Assembly: GCF_000308655.1 (NCBI RefSeq)
Contig: NZ_BAGC01000009.1
Span: 62,001-126,000 of the forward strand
Direction of reading: 5' to 3'
Length of the DNA: 64,000 nt
From: Nocardia niigatensis NBRC 100131
GTDB taxonomy: Bacteria > Actinomycetota > Actinomycetes > Mycobacteriales > Mycobacteriaceae
The notes beneath the pieces are model-generated. The model saw only the letters and a list, made by a program, of their open reading frames with translations. It had not been told where the DNA came from and ran no database searches. The position numbers and the translations under genes were made by a program. Numbering within the stretch: position 1 is the stretch's first letter; each line of letters starts with the position of its first letter. Below, piece after piece: positions 16,369 to 24,954 of the stretch.

Positions 16369-19300
16369 ATGGCTACCGAAGGTTTCGTGCGCCGGCCCCG
16401 CATCGCGCCACCCCGCGCCCCGGGCGGTGAGATGGCGCTGACCGCACCGCCGGAGATCCCGCGTCCCGTGCCCTCGCCGTTGATGAGCAAGCTGATGCCG
16501 GTTGTCATGGTGGTCGCCATGATCGGCATGCTCGCCATGATGAGTCTGATGGGCCGGTCCATGCTGACCAACCCGTACATGATGATGATGCCGATGATGA
16601 TGATCATGTCGATGGCCGGCATGCTCATGGGTCAGCGCGGCAGCAGCAAGAGTTCGGCGGAGCTGAACGAGGAACGCAAGGACTACTTCCGGTATCTGGA
16701 CCAGACCCGCCGCGAGGTTCGGCGCACCGGTCAGAAGCAGCTGGAGACGCTGGTCTGGAGTCACCCCGAACCCGCCGACCTGCCATCCATCGTGGGCACC
16801 CGGCGCATGTGGGAGCGGCGGCCCAACGATCCCGATTTCGGGCACGTGCGCGTCGGCATCGGCACGCACCGGCTCGCCGCCAAGCTGGCGCGGCCGGAAA
16901 CCGGACCGCTCGAGGATCTGGAACCGGTCTCCACCGTCGCGTTGCGGCGTTTCGTGCGAACGCATTCCGTGGTACACCACCTGCCGACCGCGGTGTCGTT
17001 GCGCGCCTTCCCCGCCATCAATGTCGAGGGTCCGGCCGAGGATGTGCGCGGGCTGGTGTGGTCGATGCTCATGGAGCTCACCGCGTTCCACGGGCCCGAC
17101 CACGTCGGCGTCGCCATCGTCACCGCCGAACCCGACTGCGAAGCGTGGTCCTGGGCGAAATGGCTGCCACACGTACAGCATTCGACTCAGCGCGATGGCA
17201 TGGGCGCGGCCCGCATGATCTACGGCTCGCTCGGCGAGCTGGAGACGGCACTGGCCGACGACCTGCTCGAGCGCGGGCGGTTCATGCGCAATCCGCAACC
17301 GACACAGGGGCGTATACACCTGGTCGTCATCATCGACGACGGATACGTCAGCGGCAGTGAGCGTTTGATCAGCGAATCCGGTCTGGACGCGGTCACCGTC
17401 ATCGACCTGAGCGCCGCCGAGAACAGCCTCGCCGCGCGCCGCGGTCTGCAGCTGGTGGCCTCCGGGGGGGAGGTGTTCGCCAAGAGCGCCGCCGGTACCG
17501 AGAAGTTCGCCGATGCCGACCGGGTGACGCTGTCCGAGGCGGAAGCGTTCTCGCGCAGTCTGGCTCGCTTTCGCATCGCCACCGCCGCACAGATCGTCAG
17601 CCTCGGCGACAACACCTCCGCCGCCGACCCCGGCCTGATGAACCTGCTCAAGATTCCGGACGCGTCGCAGATCGATCCGGCCAAGGTATGGCGGCCGCGC
17701 GCCGGACGCGAACGCCTGCGCGTGCCCATCGGCATCACTCCCGACGGGACGCCCGTCGAGATCGACATCAAGGAATCCGCCGAGAACGGCATGGGCCCGC
17801 ACGGTCTGTGCATCGGCGCCACCGGCTCGGGTAAGTCGGAATTCCTTCGCACGCTGATTCTTTCGATGGTGACCACGCACTCGCCGGATCAGCTCAACCT
17901 GATCCTCGTCGACTTCAAGGGTGGCGCGACCTTCCTCGGCATGGATCCGCTCCCGCACGTGGCGGCGGTCATCACCAACCTCGAGGAAGAGCTCGAACTC
18001 GTCGACCGTATGCGTGACGCGCTCGCCGGTGAGATGAACCGGCGGCAGGAACTGCTGCGCTCGGCCGGCAATTTCGCCAACGTCAACGAGTACGAGAAGG
18101 CCCGCGCGGCAGGTGTGCCGCTCGACCCGCTGCCCGCGCTGTTCGTGGTCATCGACGAGTTCTCCGAATTGCTCTCGCAGAAGCCGGATTTCGCGGATCT
18201 GTTCGTCATGATCGGCCGACTGGGCCGCTCGCTGCACGTCCACCTGCTGCTCGCCTCGCAGCGGCTGGAGGAGAACAAGATGCGCGGCCTCGACTCGCAT
18301 CTGTCCTATCGCATCGGTCTGCGCACCTTCTCGGCCAACGAATCTCGCGCGGTGCTCGGCATCACCGACGCCTACCACCTGCCCGGTGTCCCAGGTTCCG
18401 GCTACCTCAAGAGCGACGCGTCGGATCCGCTGCGGTTCAACGCGACCTATGTCTCGGGCCCTTACGTCGCGCCCCGGGCGGCCCGGCAGGCCGCCGACGG
18501 CACCACCGTCGTCGAAGCGCCGCCGCGCGAATTCACCGCCGCGATGGTCGAAATCCTCGAGCAGCCCGAGCCGGAGAACCCGCTCGATCCGCTCGACCTG
18601 CTGCCGCCCCCGCCACCGTCGGGCGACGAAGGGCTGCCCGACAGCCTGCTCCAGACAGTCGTGAAACGCCTGACCGGTCACGGCCGCCCGGCCCACGAGG
18701 TTTGGCTGCCACCGCTGGAAGAGTCGCCGACCGTGGACATGCTGCTGCCCGATCCGGACTGGCGTTCGCCGGTCAACCGGCACGGGCAGCTGTGGATGCC
18801 GATCGGCATCATCGACAAGCCCTACGAGCAGCGGCGCGACGTGCTCACCATCAATCTCGCTGGGGCGCAGGGCAATGTCGCGGTCGTCGGCGGTCCGCAG
18901 TCAGGTAAATCCACCACGCTGCGCACCATCATCATGTCCGCGGCGGCCACCCACACGCCCGAACAGGTGCAGTTCTACTGCCTCGACTTCGGTGGTGGCT
19001 CGATGGCAGGTCTGGTCGGGCTGCCACACGTCGGCTCGGTCGCGGGCAAGCTCGACTCCGACAAGGTGCGCCGGACCATCGCCGAACTCAGCACCCTGCT
19101 GCGTGAACGTGAGGAGCGCTTCGCCGCGCAGGGCATCGAATCCATGGCCGAGTTCCGGCGGCGCAAGCACGCCGCGCTCGCCTCCGAGCGGACCGACGAC
19201 CCGGTGCTGGCCGACCGGTTCGGCGACGTGTTCCTGGTCATCGACAACTGGCAGGTCATCCGCGAGGAGTTCGACAGCCTGGAGCCGATGGTCGGACAGC

Positions 19301-20391
19301 TTGCCGCCCAGGGCCTTTCGTACGGCATCCACGTGATCCTGGGCGCCAACCGCTGGGGCGAGATCCGCGCCTCCGTCAAGGACATGATCGGTACCCGCGT
19401 CGAACTGCGCCTGGGTGACCCCTCGGACTCCGAGATGGGCCGCCGCGTCGCCGTCAACGTCCCGCTCAACCGGCCCGGCCGCGGTCTCACCCCGGACCAG
19501 CTGCACATGCTCATCGCGATGCCGCGCCTGGACTCCGACACCAACGCCCAGAACCTGGCCGAGGGTGTGGCCGCCGCGCGCACCGAGATGCAGGCCATCT
19601 GGGGCGAGCGCCGCGCACCCGCCGTGCGCACCCTGCCGGGCAGCGTGCCCCGCGAACACGCGCTGGAACTGGCGCACCGCCACGGAATCCAGCAGAGCCC
19701 CACCAAGGTTGTCATCGGCATCGGCGAATCCGAGCTGCAGCCGATCGCCCTGGATTTCAGCGCCGACCCGCACTTCATGGTCTTCTCCGAAGTCGAATCC
19801 GGTAAGACCACGGTGCTGCGCAACATCATTCGCGGCCTGGCCGAGAACTCCAACGCCGACACCGCCCGCGTCATCCTCATCGACTACCGCCGCACTCTGC
19901 TGGGCGTGCTGGAAGGCGATCAGCTGGCCGGGTACTCCACCTCCTCGCAAACCTGCGGCGGCATGATCAAGGAGGTCGTCAACTACCTCGCCAAGCGCAT
20001 CCCGGGGTCCGACATCACACCCCAGCAGCTGCGCGACCGCGACTGGTGGAGCGGCCCCGAGATCTACGTCGTCGTCGACGACTACGACATGGTCGTCGCG
20101 GGCGGAAACCCCCTGGGCGCCCTGGTGGAACTCCTGCCGCAGGCCCGCGACATCGGCCTGCACGTGATCATCTCCCGCAATATGGGTGGCATCTCCCGAG
20201 CCCTCTACGACCAGGTCCTCGGATCGATGAAGAACCTCTCGGTCCCCGCCCTGCTCATGAGCGGCTCCCGGGACGAGGGCAAACTCATCGGCGACATCCG
20301 CCCCATGCGCCTGCCCCCCGGCCGCGGCATCCTCTGGTCCCGCTCCCGCGGCGACGAAATGATCCAAATCGCCGACCTCCCCGCGCTGTAA
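16369..20391 (+). CDS. eccC: T7SS motor ATPase EccC, fused (locus 1)
   Basis: 1340 residues, a single chain covering both EccCa and EccCb. Two Met-rich membrane spans lie at about 40-90, then a DUF domain, then three FtsK/SpoIIIE-type ATPase domains with Walker A lysines at 489 (GATGSGKSE), 847 (GGPQSGKST) and 1146 (SEVESGKTT). The third P-loop has Ser for the first Gly. Walker B-like strands are LILVDFKGG, YCLDFGGG and VILIDYRR. EccC recognises the C-terminal signal of WXG100 substrates and powers export. It is 18 bases downstream of mycP. It is closely similar to the EccC at 50734-54765, with P-loops at nearly the same positions. Confidence 0.96.
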   Translation: MATEGFVRRPRIAPPRAPGGEMALTAPPEIPRPVPSPLMSKLMPVVMVVAMIGMLAMMSLMGRSMLTNPYMMMMPMMMIMSMAGMLMGQRGSSKSSAELNEERKDYFRYLDQTRREVRRTGQKQLETLVWSHPEPADLPSIVGTRRMWERRPNDPDFGHVRVGIGTHRLAAKLARPETGPLEDLEPVSTVALRRFVRTHSVVHHLPTAVSLRAFPAINVEGPAEDVRGLVWSMLMELTAFHGPDHVGVAIVTAEPDCEAWSWAKWLPHVQHSTQRDGMGAARMIYGSLGELETALADDLLERGRFMRNPQPTQGRIHLVVIIDDGYVSGSERLISESGLDAVTVIDLSAAENSLAARRGLQLVASGGEVFAKSAAGTEKFADADRVTLSEAEAFSRSLARFRIATAAQIVSLGDNTSAADPGLMNLLKIPDASQIDPAKVWRPRAGRERLRVPIGITPDGTPVEIDIKESAENGMGPHGLCIGATGSGKSEFLRTLILSMVTTHSPDQLNLILVDFKGGATFLGMDPLPHVAAVITNLEEELELVDRMRDALAGEMNRRQELLRSAGNFANVNEYEKARAAGVPLDPLPALFVVIDEFSELLSQKPDFADLFVMIGRLGRSLHVHLLLASQRLEENKMRGLDSHLSYRIGLRTFSANESRAVLGITDAYHLPGVPGSGYLKSDASDPLRFNATYVSGPYVAPRAARQAADGTTVVEAPPREFTAAMVEILEQPEPENPLDPLDLLPPPPPSGDEGLPDSLLQTVVKRLTGHGRPAHEVWLPPLEESPTVDMLLPDPDWRSPVNRHGQLWMPIGIIDKPYEQRRDVLTINLAGAQGNVAVVGGPQSGKSTTLRTIIMSAAATHTPEQVQFYCLDFGGGSMAGLVGLPHVGSVAGKLDSDKVRRTIAELSTLLREREERFAAQGIESMAEFRRRKHAALASERTDDPVLADRFGDVFLVIDNWQVIREEFDSLEPMVGQLAAQGLSYGIHVILGANRWGEIRASVKDMIGTRVELRLGDPSDSEMGRRVAVNVPLNRPGRGLTPDQLHMLIAMPRLDSDTNAQNLAEGVAAARTEMQAIWGERRAPAVRTLPGSVPREHALELAHRHGIQQSPTKVVIGIGESELQPIALDFSADPHFMVFSEVESGKTTVLRNIIRGLAENSNADTARVILIDYRRTLLGVLEGDQLAGYSTSSQTCGGMIKEVVNYLAKRIPGSDITPQQLRDRDWWSGPEIYVVVDDYDMVVAGGNPLGALVELLPQARDIGLHVIISRNMGGISRALYDQVLGSMKNLSVPALLMSGSRDEGKLIGDIRPMRLPPGRGILWSRSRGDEMIQIADLPAL

Positions 20392-20415
20392 CCCGCCGGA
20401 ACACAGTGAACTCGC

Positions 20416-20828
20416 ATGAACATCGGCCCCGGCTCGATCATCGGCGGCTACCGCATCGAACGCGTTCTCGGCAGCGGCGGAATGGCCACGGTCTACCTGG
20501 CCGCCCATCCCGCCCTGCCCCGCCGCGACGCTTCGAGGTCCTCTGGCGCCACCTCGCGGCAGACCCGGAATTTCCGCGCCAGCTTCGACCGGGAAGCGAA
20601 TCTGGCAGCGACCCTGGACCATCCGAACATCGTCACGGTCCACAACGAGGGTGAGGACGAGGGCAGTCTGTGGATCGCCCTGCAATACGTGCCCGGCCTC
20701 GACGCCGCCACCGCCCAGGAGCGCGACCCGGCCCCTATGACCCCGGGTGGGCCGGCCGGGAACGGCTCGTTGCGGTGCTGGCCGTAATCGTTCTGCGGGC
20801 CGTGCTCATCGCGGCGATGGCGGGTTGA
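20416..20828 (+). pseudogene. Ser/Thr kinase remnant
   Basis: Starts [29 protein letters not shown], a normal PknB-type N-lobe. After PRRDA the frame is lost: the neighbouring frame reads RRFEVLWRHLAADPEF, which is the missing VAIK-helix region, and the first frame resumes at FRASFDREANLAATLDHPN. That is two compensating indels near 20531 and 20570, removing the active-site Lys. After DAATAQERDP it jumps to unrelated residues, while another frame reads RLVAVLAVIVLRAVL up to a TGA at 20828, a membrane-span remnant. The catalytic loop, DFG and most of the protein are gone. The intact paralogue is the kinase at 58757-60337. It lies 24 bases after eccC. Confidence 0.85.
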
Positions 20829-20833
20829 GCGGG

Positions 20834-21514
20834 TCAGGTTGCGGGGGCTGGGCCTGGTTTGGGGATGGGGTTGGGGTGGGGGTGTAGGAAGCGGTTGTGG
20901 GTCAGGGACCGGGTGGGGGTGGTGTCGTAAGGGAGGGTGAAGTGGGTGGGTTCGCCTGCGGTGAGGGTGGGGCGGGGGGCGACCGGGTGGGGCCAGGCGG
21001 CGGTGGGGCGTTCGAAGAGGGCTCGGGAGGGGCCGGTGGCTGCGCCGCCTGCTATACGGGCCAGGTGGAAGCCGGCGCGGCGGTAGTAGGCGTGGAGATC
21101 GTCGTTGGTGGTCCAGGCGTCCAGGCGGACCCAGGTGCGGTGCTGGAGGCGGGCCAGGTGGGCGGCGTGGGCCAGGAGGGATTCGCCTACCCGGTTTCCG
21201 GCGAAGCGGAGGTCGACGATCATGTAGTGGATGATCACGGCGTCGGCGAGTTCTCCGGGGGACCAGAGGTTTTCGTCGGCGCGGTCGTTGACGGTGATGG
21301 TGCCGGCCGCTTCGCCGTCCACCTCGGCGATCCAGGTCTCACCCTGACGGACCGCATGCGCCACTGACCGGACGAAGGTCTCGATGGGGAGACCTCGCCC
21401 GGCTCGGGTCCACTGGTCACTGCCGCGCGCCGCCAGCCAGCTCGTACGCTGCAGCCGGAACCGGGTGATGGTCCCCAGATCGGCGATGCGGGCCCGGCGC
21501 AGGTGCGGTTTCAT
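20834..21514 (-). CDS. GNAT-family N-acetyltransferase with Pro-rich tail
   Basis: 226 residues. Residues 1-165 follow the GNAT fold: RRARIADLGTITRFR strand-helix start, WIAEVDGEAAGTITV central strands, IIHYMIVDLRFAGNRVGESLL containing the acetyl-CoA binding region (the usual QxxGxG/A is degenerate), and AYYRRAGFHLAR as the final motif. Residues from about 170 are a Pro/His/Thr-rich tail outside the family norm. The start overlaps the stop of the GntR gene (ATGA), so it is probably its co-expressed target. Substrate unknown. It converges on the kinase remnant with five bases between the stops. Confidence 0.8.
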   Translation of the reverse strand: MKPHLRRARIADLGTITRFRLQRTSWLAARGSDQWTRAGRGLPIETFVRSVAHAVRQGETWIAEVDGEAAGTITVNDRADENLWSPGELADAVIIHYMIVDLRFAGNRVGESLLAHAAHLARLQHRTWVRLDAWTTNDDLHAYYRRAGFHLARIAGGAATGPSRALFERPTAAWPHPVAPRPTLTAGEPTHFTLPYDTTPTRSLTHNRFLHPHPNPIPKPGPAPAT

Positions 21515-22374
21515 GGCGAACCGGGTAGCAGGGAATTACCGAAGGAATGGGAATTACCGGACGGAAAGGGAGCGCCCAGAGTTTTGCGAATAATGTCCGT
21601 TCCCTCGTCGTCGCCCAATTCGTATGCCAATCGGTTGCGGGCCGCTGTGGAACGGTGGCGCGTCACTCGAGTGATTCGCTCATGATTCGCTCCGATGCGG
21701 AGATGGTCGAGCAGTAGCGTACCCGGGCCCACGCCCAGCAACGCTGCCTCCTCCGCTGTGGCGGGTCGCGCGACCACGGTGTCGCGATGGGCGGTCTCGG
21801 CGAAACCGCGCTCCGCCAGCCGCCGCGTGGTGCCCTCGGGAATGTCGAGCGGCACGTCGATTCCGGTGGCCTCGGCCAGATCTCGGGGGTAGAAGCTGAC
21901 CTCCCACGACCACGGCTCGTTGTCCAGATACTGCATGATGGTGCGCGACACGACCCACTCGTGGCGCATGACACCCAGCCAGTGCGCCACCTCCGGACTG
22001 GCCGGTTCCATTCGCGCACTGAACTGTTTGGACGGCTCCCGTCCCGCCGCCCGCGCGATCTCCGAGAAGATGTCGTGCGCCGCCTTCGGCCGGTCCGGCC
22101 GGATGTGATTGGTGACAACGGATTCCAGCACTTGCTGGCTGCGCACGATGGTGCCCCGGGAAGTGGCTGTATAAACCAGGTTTTCGGCAACCAGGAGTTG
22201 AATGGCGTTGCGGGCCGTCGTAATCGAAACCTGCATCTGGTCGGCCAGCTCATTGTGGCTCGGCAGTCGATCACCCGGTTCCCACTTGCCGGCGCGGATC
22301 TCCTCGCGGAGGAGGTCTGCGATCCGTTGATATCTCGGACCGTCCGCCATCTCGCTCCTCGGTTGTTGCTTCAA
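21511..22374 (-). CDS. GntR/HutC-family transcriptional regulator
   Basis: 287 residues from ATG 22374; a second Met nine codons on (22350) is possible. Residues about 12-78 are the GntR winged helix (YQRIADLLREEIRAGKWEPGDRLPS, then ELADQMQVSITTARNAIQLL, GTIVRS). Residues about 95-260 are a UTRA-type ligand domain with VVSRTIMQYLDNEPW and FYPRDLAEATGI. HutC-type regulators bind small metabolites such as amino acids or sugars. The C-terminal end runs into the coupled GNAT gene. Direct repeats of TCTACT at about 22385 and 22398 upstream of the start may be part of an operator. Confidence 0.88.
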   Translation of the reverse strand: MKQQPRSEMADGPRYQRIADLLREEIRAGKWEPGDRLPSHNELADQMQVSITTARNAIQLLVAENLVYTATSRGTIVRSQQVLESVVTNHIRPDRPKAAHDIFSEIARAAGREPSKQFSARMEPASPEVAHWLGVMRHEWVVSRTIMQYLDNEPWSWEVSFYPRDLAEATGIDVPLDIPEGTTRRLAERGFAETAHRDTVVARPATAEEAALLGVGPGTLLLDHLRIGANHERITRVTRHRSTAARNRLAYELGDDEGTDIIRKTLGAPFPSGNSHSFGNSLLPGSP

Positions 22375-22415
22375 GGCTCAGAAGTCTACTCCGCAGTTCT
22401 ACTGCCGTGTAAGGC

Positions 22416-22443
22416 TTGACACCAGCATTCTGAGGTTTATTGT
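22416..22443 (+). promoter_or_regulatory. sigma70-type promoter for the DUF4254-like gene
   Basis: TTGACA at 22416-22421 and TATTGT at 22438-22443 are separated by 16 bases, about 50 bases before the GTG at 22495. It lies in the 120-base divergent gap shared with the GntR gene. The -35 is a perfect consensus, rare in this GC-rich window. Confidence 0.55.
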
Positions 22444-22494
22444 AATCAACGTCCTGAATGCGGTGTTGTTATACGTCGAAGAACGCGAGGCAAC

Positions 22495-23034
22495 GTGGCA
22501 GGTTCGGAGACAACAAACACGGTCGTTGTGGCATGGCCCGACATGTCCGCTTCGTATGCGGATATGGAGGCACAGCCCTTGGCTGCCGGCCTATTGCCGA
22601 CCTCCGACCTACTCCTGCGCGCTTGTCGCGGTCACCGGGTGATCGGCGGACCACTGCTGTGGTTCGCTCACGATCTCGCGGTGCTGCACGGGCGGCGGCT
22701 GGTCGGGCGCGGCGGTATCGGTCCGGAAACCGATCCCACCTCGATCGTTGAAACAAAGCGGCGCCGAATCGAATTGGTCATGGCCATTGACGACTGGATC
22801 GTGCGCTCGGTTCCCCAGCACCGGCTGGGTGCGACCTTGCACACCGAAACCGTCGGATCGGTCATCGACCGCCTTGCCGAGGCATCGGTTCGGGCTCATC
22901 ACGCGTTGATGACCCTTGACGCGAATGATGAAATGCTGCACGGCGCTTGGCACCATTTAGCCGAATTGTCGGACGCTTACGACGATCTCGTCCGTGATGT
23001 GCTCGCCGGTCGGCGGCGGCTGCCCGCCTGGTAA
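22495..23034 (+). CDS. DUF4254-like helical protein
   Basis: 179 residues, GTG start. Predicted mostly helical. The segment IVETKRRRIELVMAIDDWI, an early GPLLWFAHDLAVLHGRR and late HAWHHLAE-type region resemble DUF4254 proteins, which are common in nocardiae and lack a known function. No signal peptide or membrane span. It stands alone between divergent gntR and a convergent kinase, with its own promoter and a shared hairpin terminator. The family assignment is moderate; no function is proposed. Confidence 0.6.
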   Translation: MAGSETTNTVVVAWPDMSASYADMEAQPLAAGLLPTSDLLLRACRGHRVIGGPLLWFAHDLAVLHGRRLVGRGGIGPETDPTSIVETKRRRIELVMAIDDWIVRSVPQHRLGATLHTETVGSVIDRLAEASVRAHHALMTLDANDEMLHGAWHHLAELSDAYDDLVRDVLAGRRRLPAW

Positions 23035-23044
23035 ATAGCAAGAA

Positions 23045-23087
23045 AACTGTGCGGTCCGGGCCCGAGGGTGGTCCGGACCGCACAGTT
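23045..23087. terminator. bidirectional 15-bp hairpin
   Basis: Bases 23045-23059 are the perfect reverse complement of 23073-23087 with a 13-base loop. It lies in the 90-base gap between convergent genes. The flanking A-run before it gives a T-run when read on the reverse strand, so it should end the kinase transcript efficiently. Confidence 0.85.
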
Positions 23088-23124
23088 CTGCGCGAAAGAT
23101 CATTTTCGCAATCGCGGTAGCCGA

Positions 23125-24954
23125 TTACTTCGGCAGTCGCGAGATAGCCTCGCTGAGCAATTTCACAGCTTTGCCGCATGCGTCCGGTGAATTCGACAGA
23201 TCGGACACCGTGACCTTCAGTTGCTCGGCATTGCCTTTATCCGTCGGCCGCACCAGGTAGCTGAGATAACAATCGTTGCTGGAACGCGCGCCGGTGACAT
23301 AGGCGGTGAATTCACCGGCCTGCAGGGTCTCATAGGTCCACTCGCCCTGATCGGGGCGACTCTGGTCGACCAGGTCGACCCGGACCCAGCCGTCTCGGCC
23401 GATGGTCGCGCAGGCGTGCGGGGCACGCTGATGGTCGGAGATATCGCCGACGATCTCGCGAATCGTGCTGTCCTGCACCACCGAACATGGATCCACGCGC
23501 AAGATCGAGTTCGACGGAACCGTTCGCTGCGGCACGTACGAGGTCAGCTGTTGCGCGACCGCGGTCAGCGCCTCCTCCGACGCGGCGCACGCGGACCCCG
23601 GCTGGGCCGTCGGGTCCAGCTCCTCGGCCGACATCCGCAGCGGCACATTGCCGCCGGACTGGGTGACCAGCACGGTGTCGCACTTGTTGTCCGCGGCGCC
23701 GGCGCTCAGAATCGGGCCCCAGCCGGCCGTCCGGCCCGTAGGCGTCAACTGGTCCACACCGATCGCATGGTCGGGAATGTCCAGGTTGTAGTGGACCTTG
23801 CGTTGCGCCGAATCGACCACGGTGGTGCCGCAGCCGCCCTCGGCCGAAGCCTCCGGATCGCCGGTGCGGGTGCCGAGTTTGCCGGGCACGGCCTTGTCGA
23901 TGACCGCGCAGACATCGAGCAGCCGCAACTCCGCGGCCGTCAAGTCCAGTGACGGATCCGTGCGGGGCTGGGCATGACCGTCGGTCGACGACCACCGGCT
24001 GAACCCGGCCAGCGCTCCGCTCACCACCACCATGCCGGTGACGGCCGCCGCCGCCCAGCCGATCGTGCGCCGCCGCCGACCGGCCAAGCGCGCCAGCTGA
24101 TCCCGATAGCGGGTCTCCTGCTCGCCGCTGGACGACCACCACTCGGCGTCGGCCCGATGCGACTCCAGGAACTCCAGAACCGGTTGCGGCCACGCCGATT
24201 CCCCGGGAATCCGCTCCGCCTGCTCCAGCAGCTGGCGCGCCGACGGACGATGCGCGTGATCGGGCGCCAGGCACGATTCCACCAGCTTGCGCAGCGCGTG
24301 CGGGACCGCCTGCAGATCCGGTGTGGCGGACATGGATCCGGTGGCGGCCAGCACCAGCAGCATGCCGACCGCGTAGATGTCGACCGCGGACGTCACCGGC
24401 TCGCCCTCGGCCTGCTCGGGGGCCAGGTAGGGCGGAGCGTCGGCGACGGCGTGTGCAGAGCCCTCGGCCTCGCGCGCCCGGGCGATACCGAAATCGACGA
24501 TGCGCGGGCCCTCCGGCATCAGCAAGACATTGCCGGGCTTGAGATTTCGGTGCACCAGCACCGCGCGATGCACCTCGATCAGGGCGGTGGCCAGGCCGGT
24601 CGCCAGCAGGCGCAGCCCGGGCACCGGCAACGGACCGCACGCCGCGACGACCGTCGCGAGATCCGGCGCCGGAAGGTATTCGGTGGCCAGCCACGGTCGC
24701 TCGGCGTCCGCGTCACTGTCCACGACGGCCGTGGTGTAGGGGCCGGTCAGCTGTTTGGTGGTCTCCAGCTCCCGCTGGAAACGCGCCCGGAATTCCATAT
24801 CCACCGTGGTCGACCGGTGAATCTGCTTGACCGCCACCAGCTTTCCGGTGGGGGTGCGGCCCAGCAGCACCCGGCCCATCTCGCCGGTGCCGATGACCGC
24901 GATCATGTGGTGCGGGCCGATCCAGCGCGGATCGTCGGGCAGCAGCGCCTTCAT
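23125..24954 (-). CDS. membrane Ser/Thr pseudokinase (HRN in place of HRD)
   Basis: 609 residues; start overlaps the upstream lipoprotein stop (ATGA). It has the same plan and residue numbering as the kinase at 5393-7270: glycine loop GTGEMGRVLLG, Lys43 in VAVK, DFG with Asp154. However, the catalytic loop reads VHRNLKPGN, with Asn137 encoded by AAT where the paralogue has catalytic Asp137. The activation segment is also changed (ADAPPYLAPEQ, with the Thr-rich stretch lost). One membrane span at about 296-318, then two Cys-rich repeats starting LDVCAVID and VDPCSVVQ. ATP binding may persist but phosphotransfer is expected to be lost or very weak. Probably a signalling pseudokinase; not degraded otherwise. 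Confidence 0.88.
   Translation of the reverse strand: MKALLPDDPRWIGPHHMIAVIGTGEMGRVLLGRTPTGKLVAVKQIHRSTTVDMEFRARFQRELETTKQLTGPYTTAVVDSDADAERPWLATEYLPAPDLATVVAACGPLPVPGLRLLATGLATALIEVHRAVLVHRNLKPGNVLLMPEGPRIVDFGIARAREAEGSAHAVADAPPYLAPEQAEGEPVTSAVDIYAVGMLLVLAATGSMSATPDLQAVPHALRKLVESCLAPDHAHRPSARQLLEQAERIPGESAWPQPVLEFLESHRADAEWWSSSGEQETRYRDQLARLAGRRRRTIGWAAAAVTGMVVVSGALAGFSRWSSTDGHAQPRTDPSLDLTAAELRLLDVCAVIDKAVPGKLGTRTGDPEASAEGGCGTTVVDSAQRKVHYNLDIPDHAIGVDQLTPTGRTAGWGPILSAGAADNKCDTVLVTQSGGNVPLRMSAEELDPTAQPGSACAASEEALTAVAQQLTSYVPQRTVPSNSILRVDPCSVVQDSTIREIVGDISDHQRAPHACATIGRDGWVRVDLVDQSRPDQGEWTYETLQAGEFTAYVTGARSSNDCYLSYLVRPTDKGNAEQLKVTVSDLSNSPDACGKAVKLLSEAISRLPK

Noticed and set aside
16505..16625. 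Met-rich stretch in EccC as a possible metal-binding region
   Set aside because: It coincides with the two membrane spans normal for EccC; ATG-rich codon use there explains the methionines.
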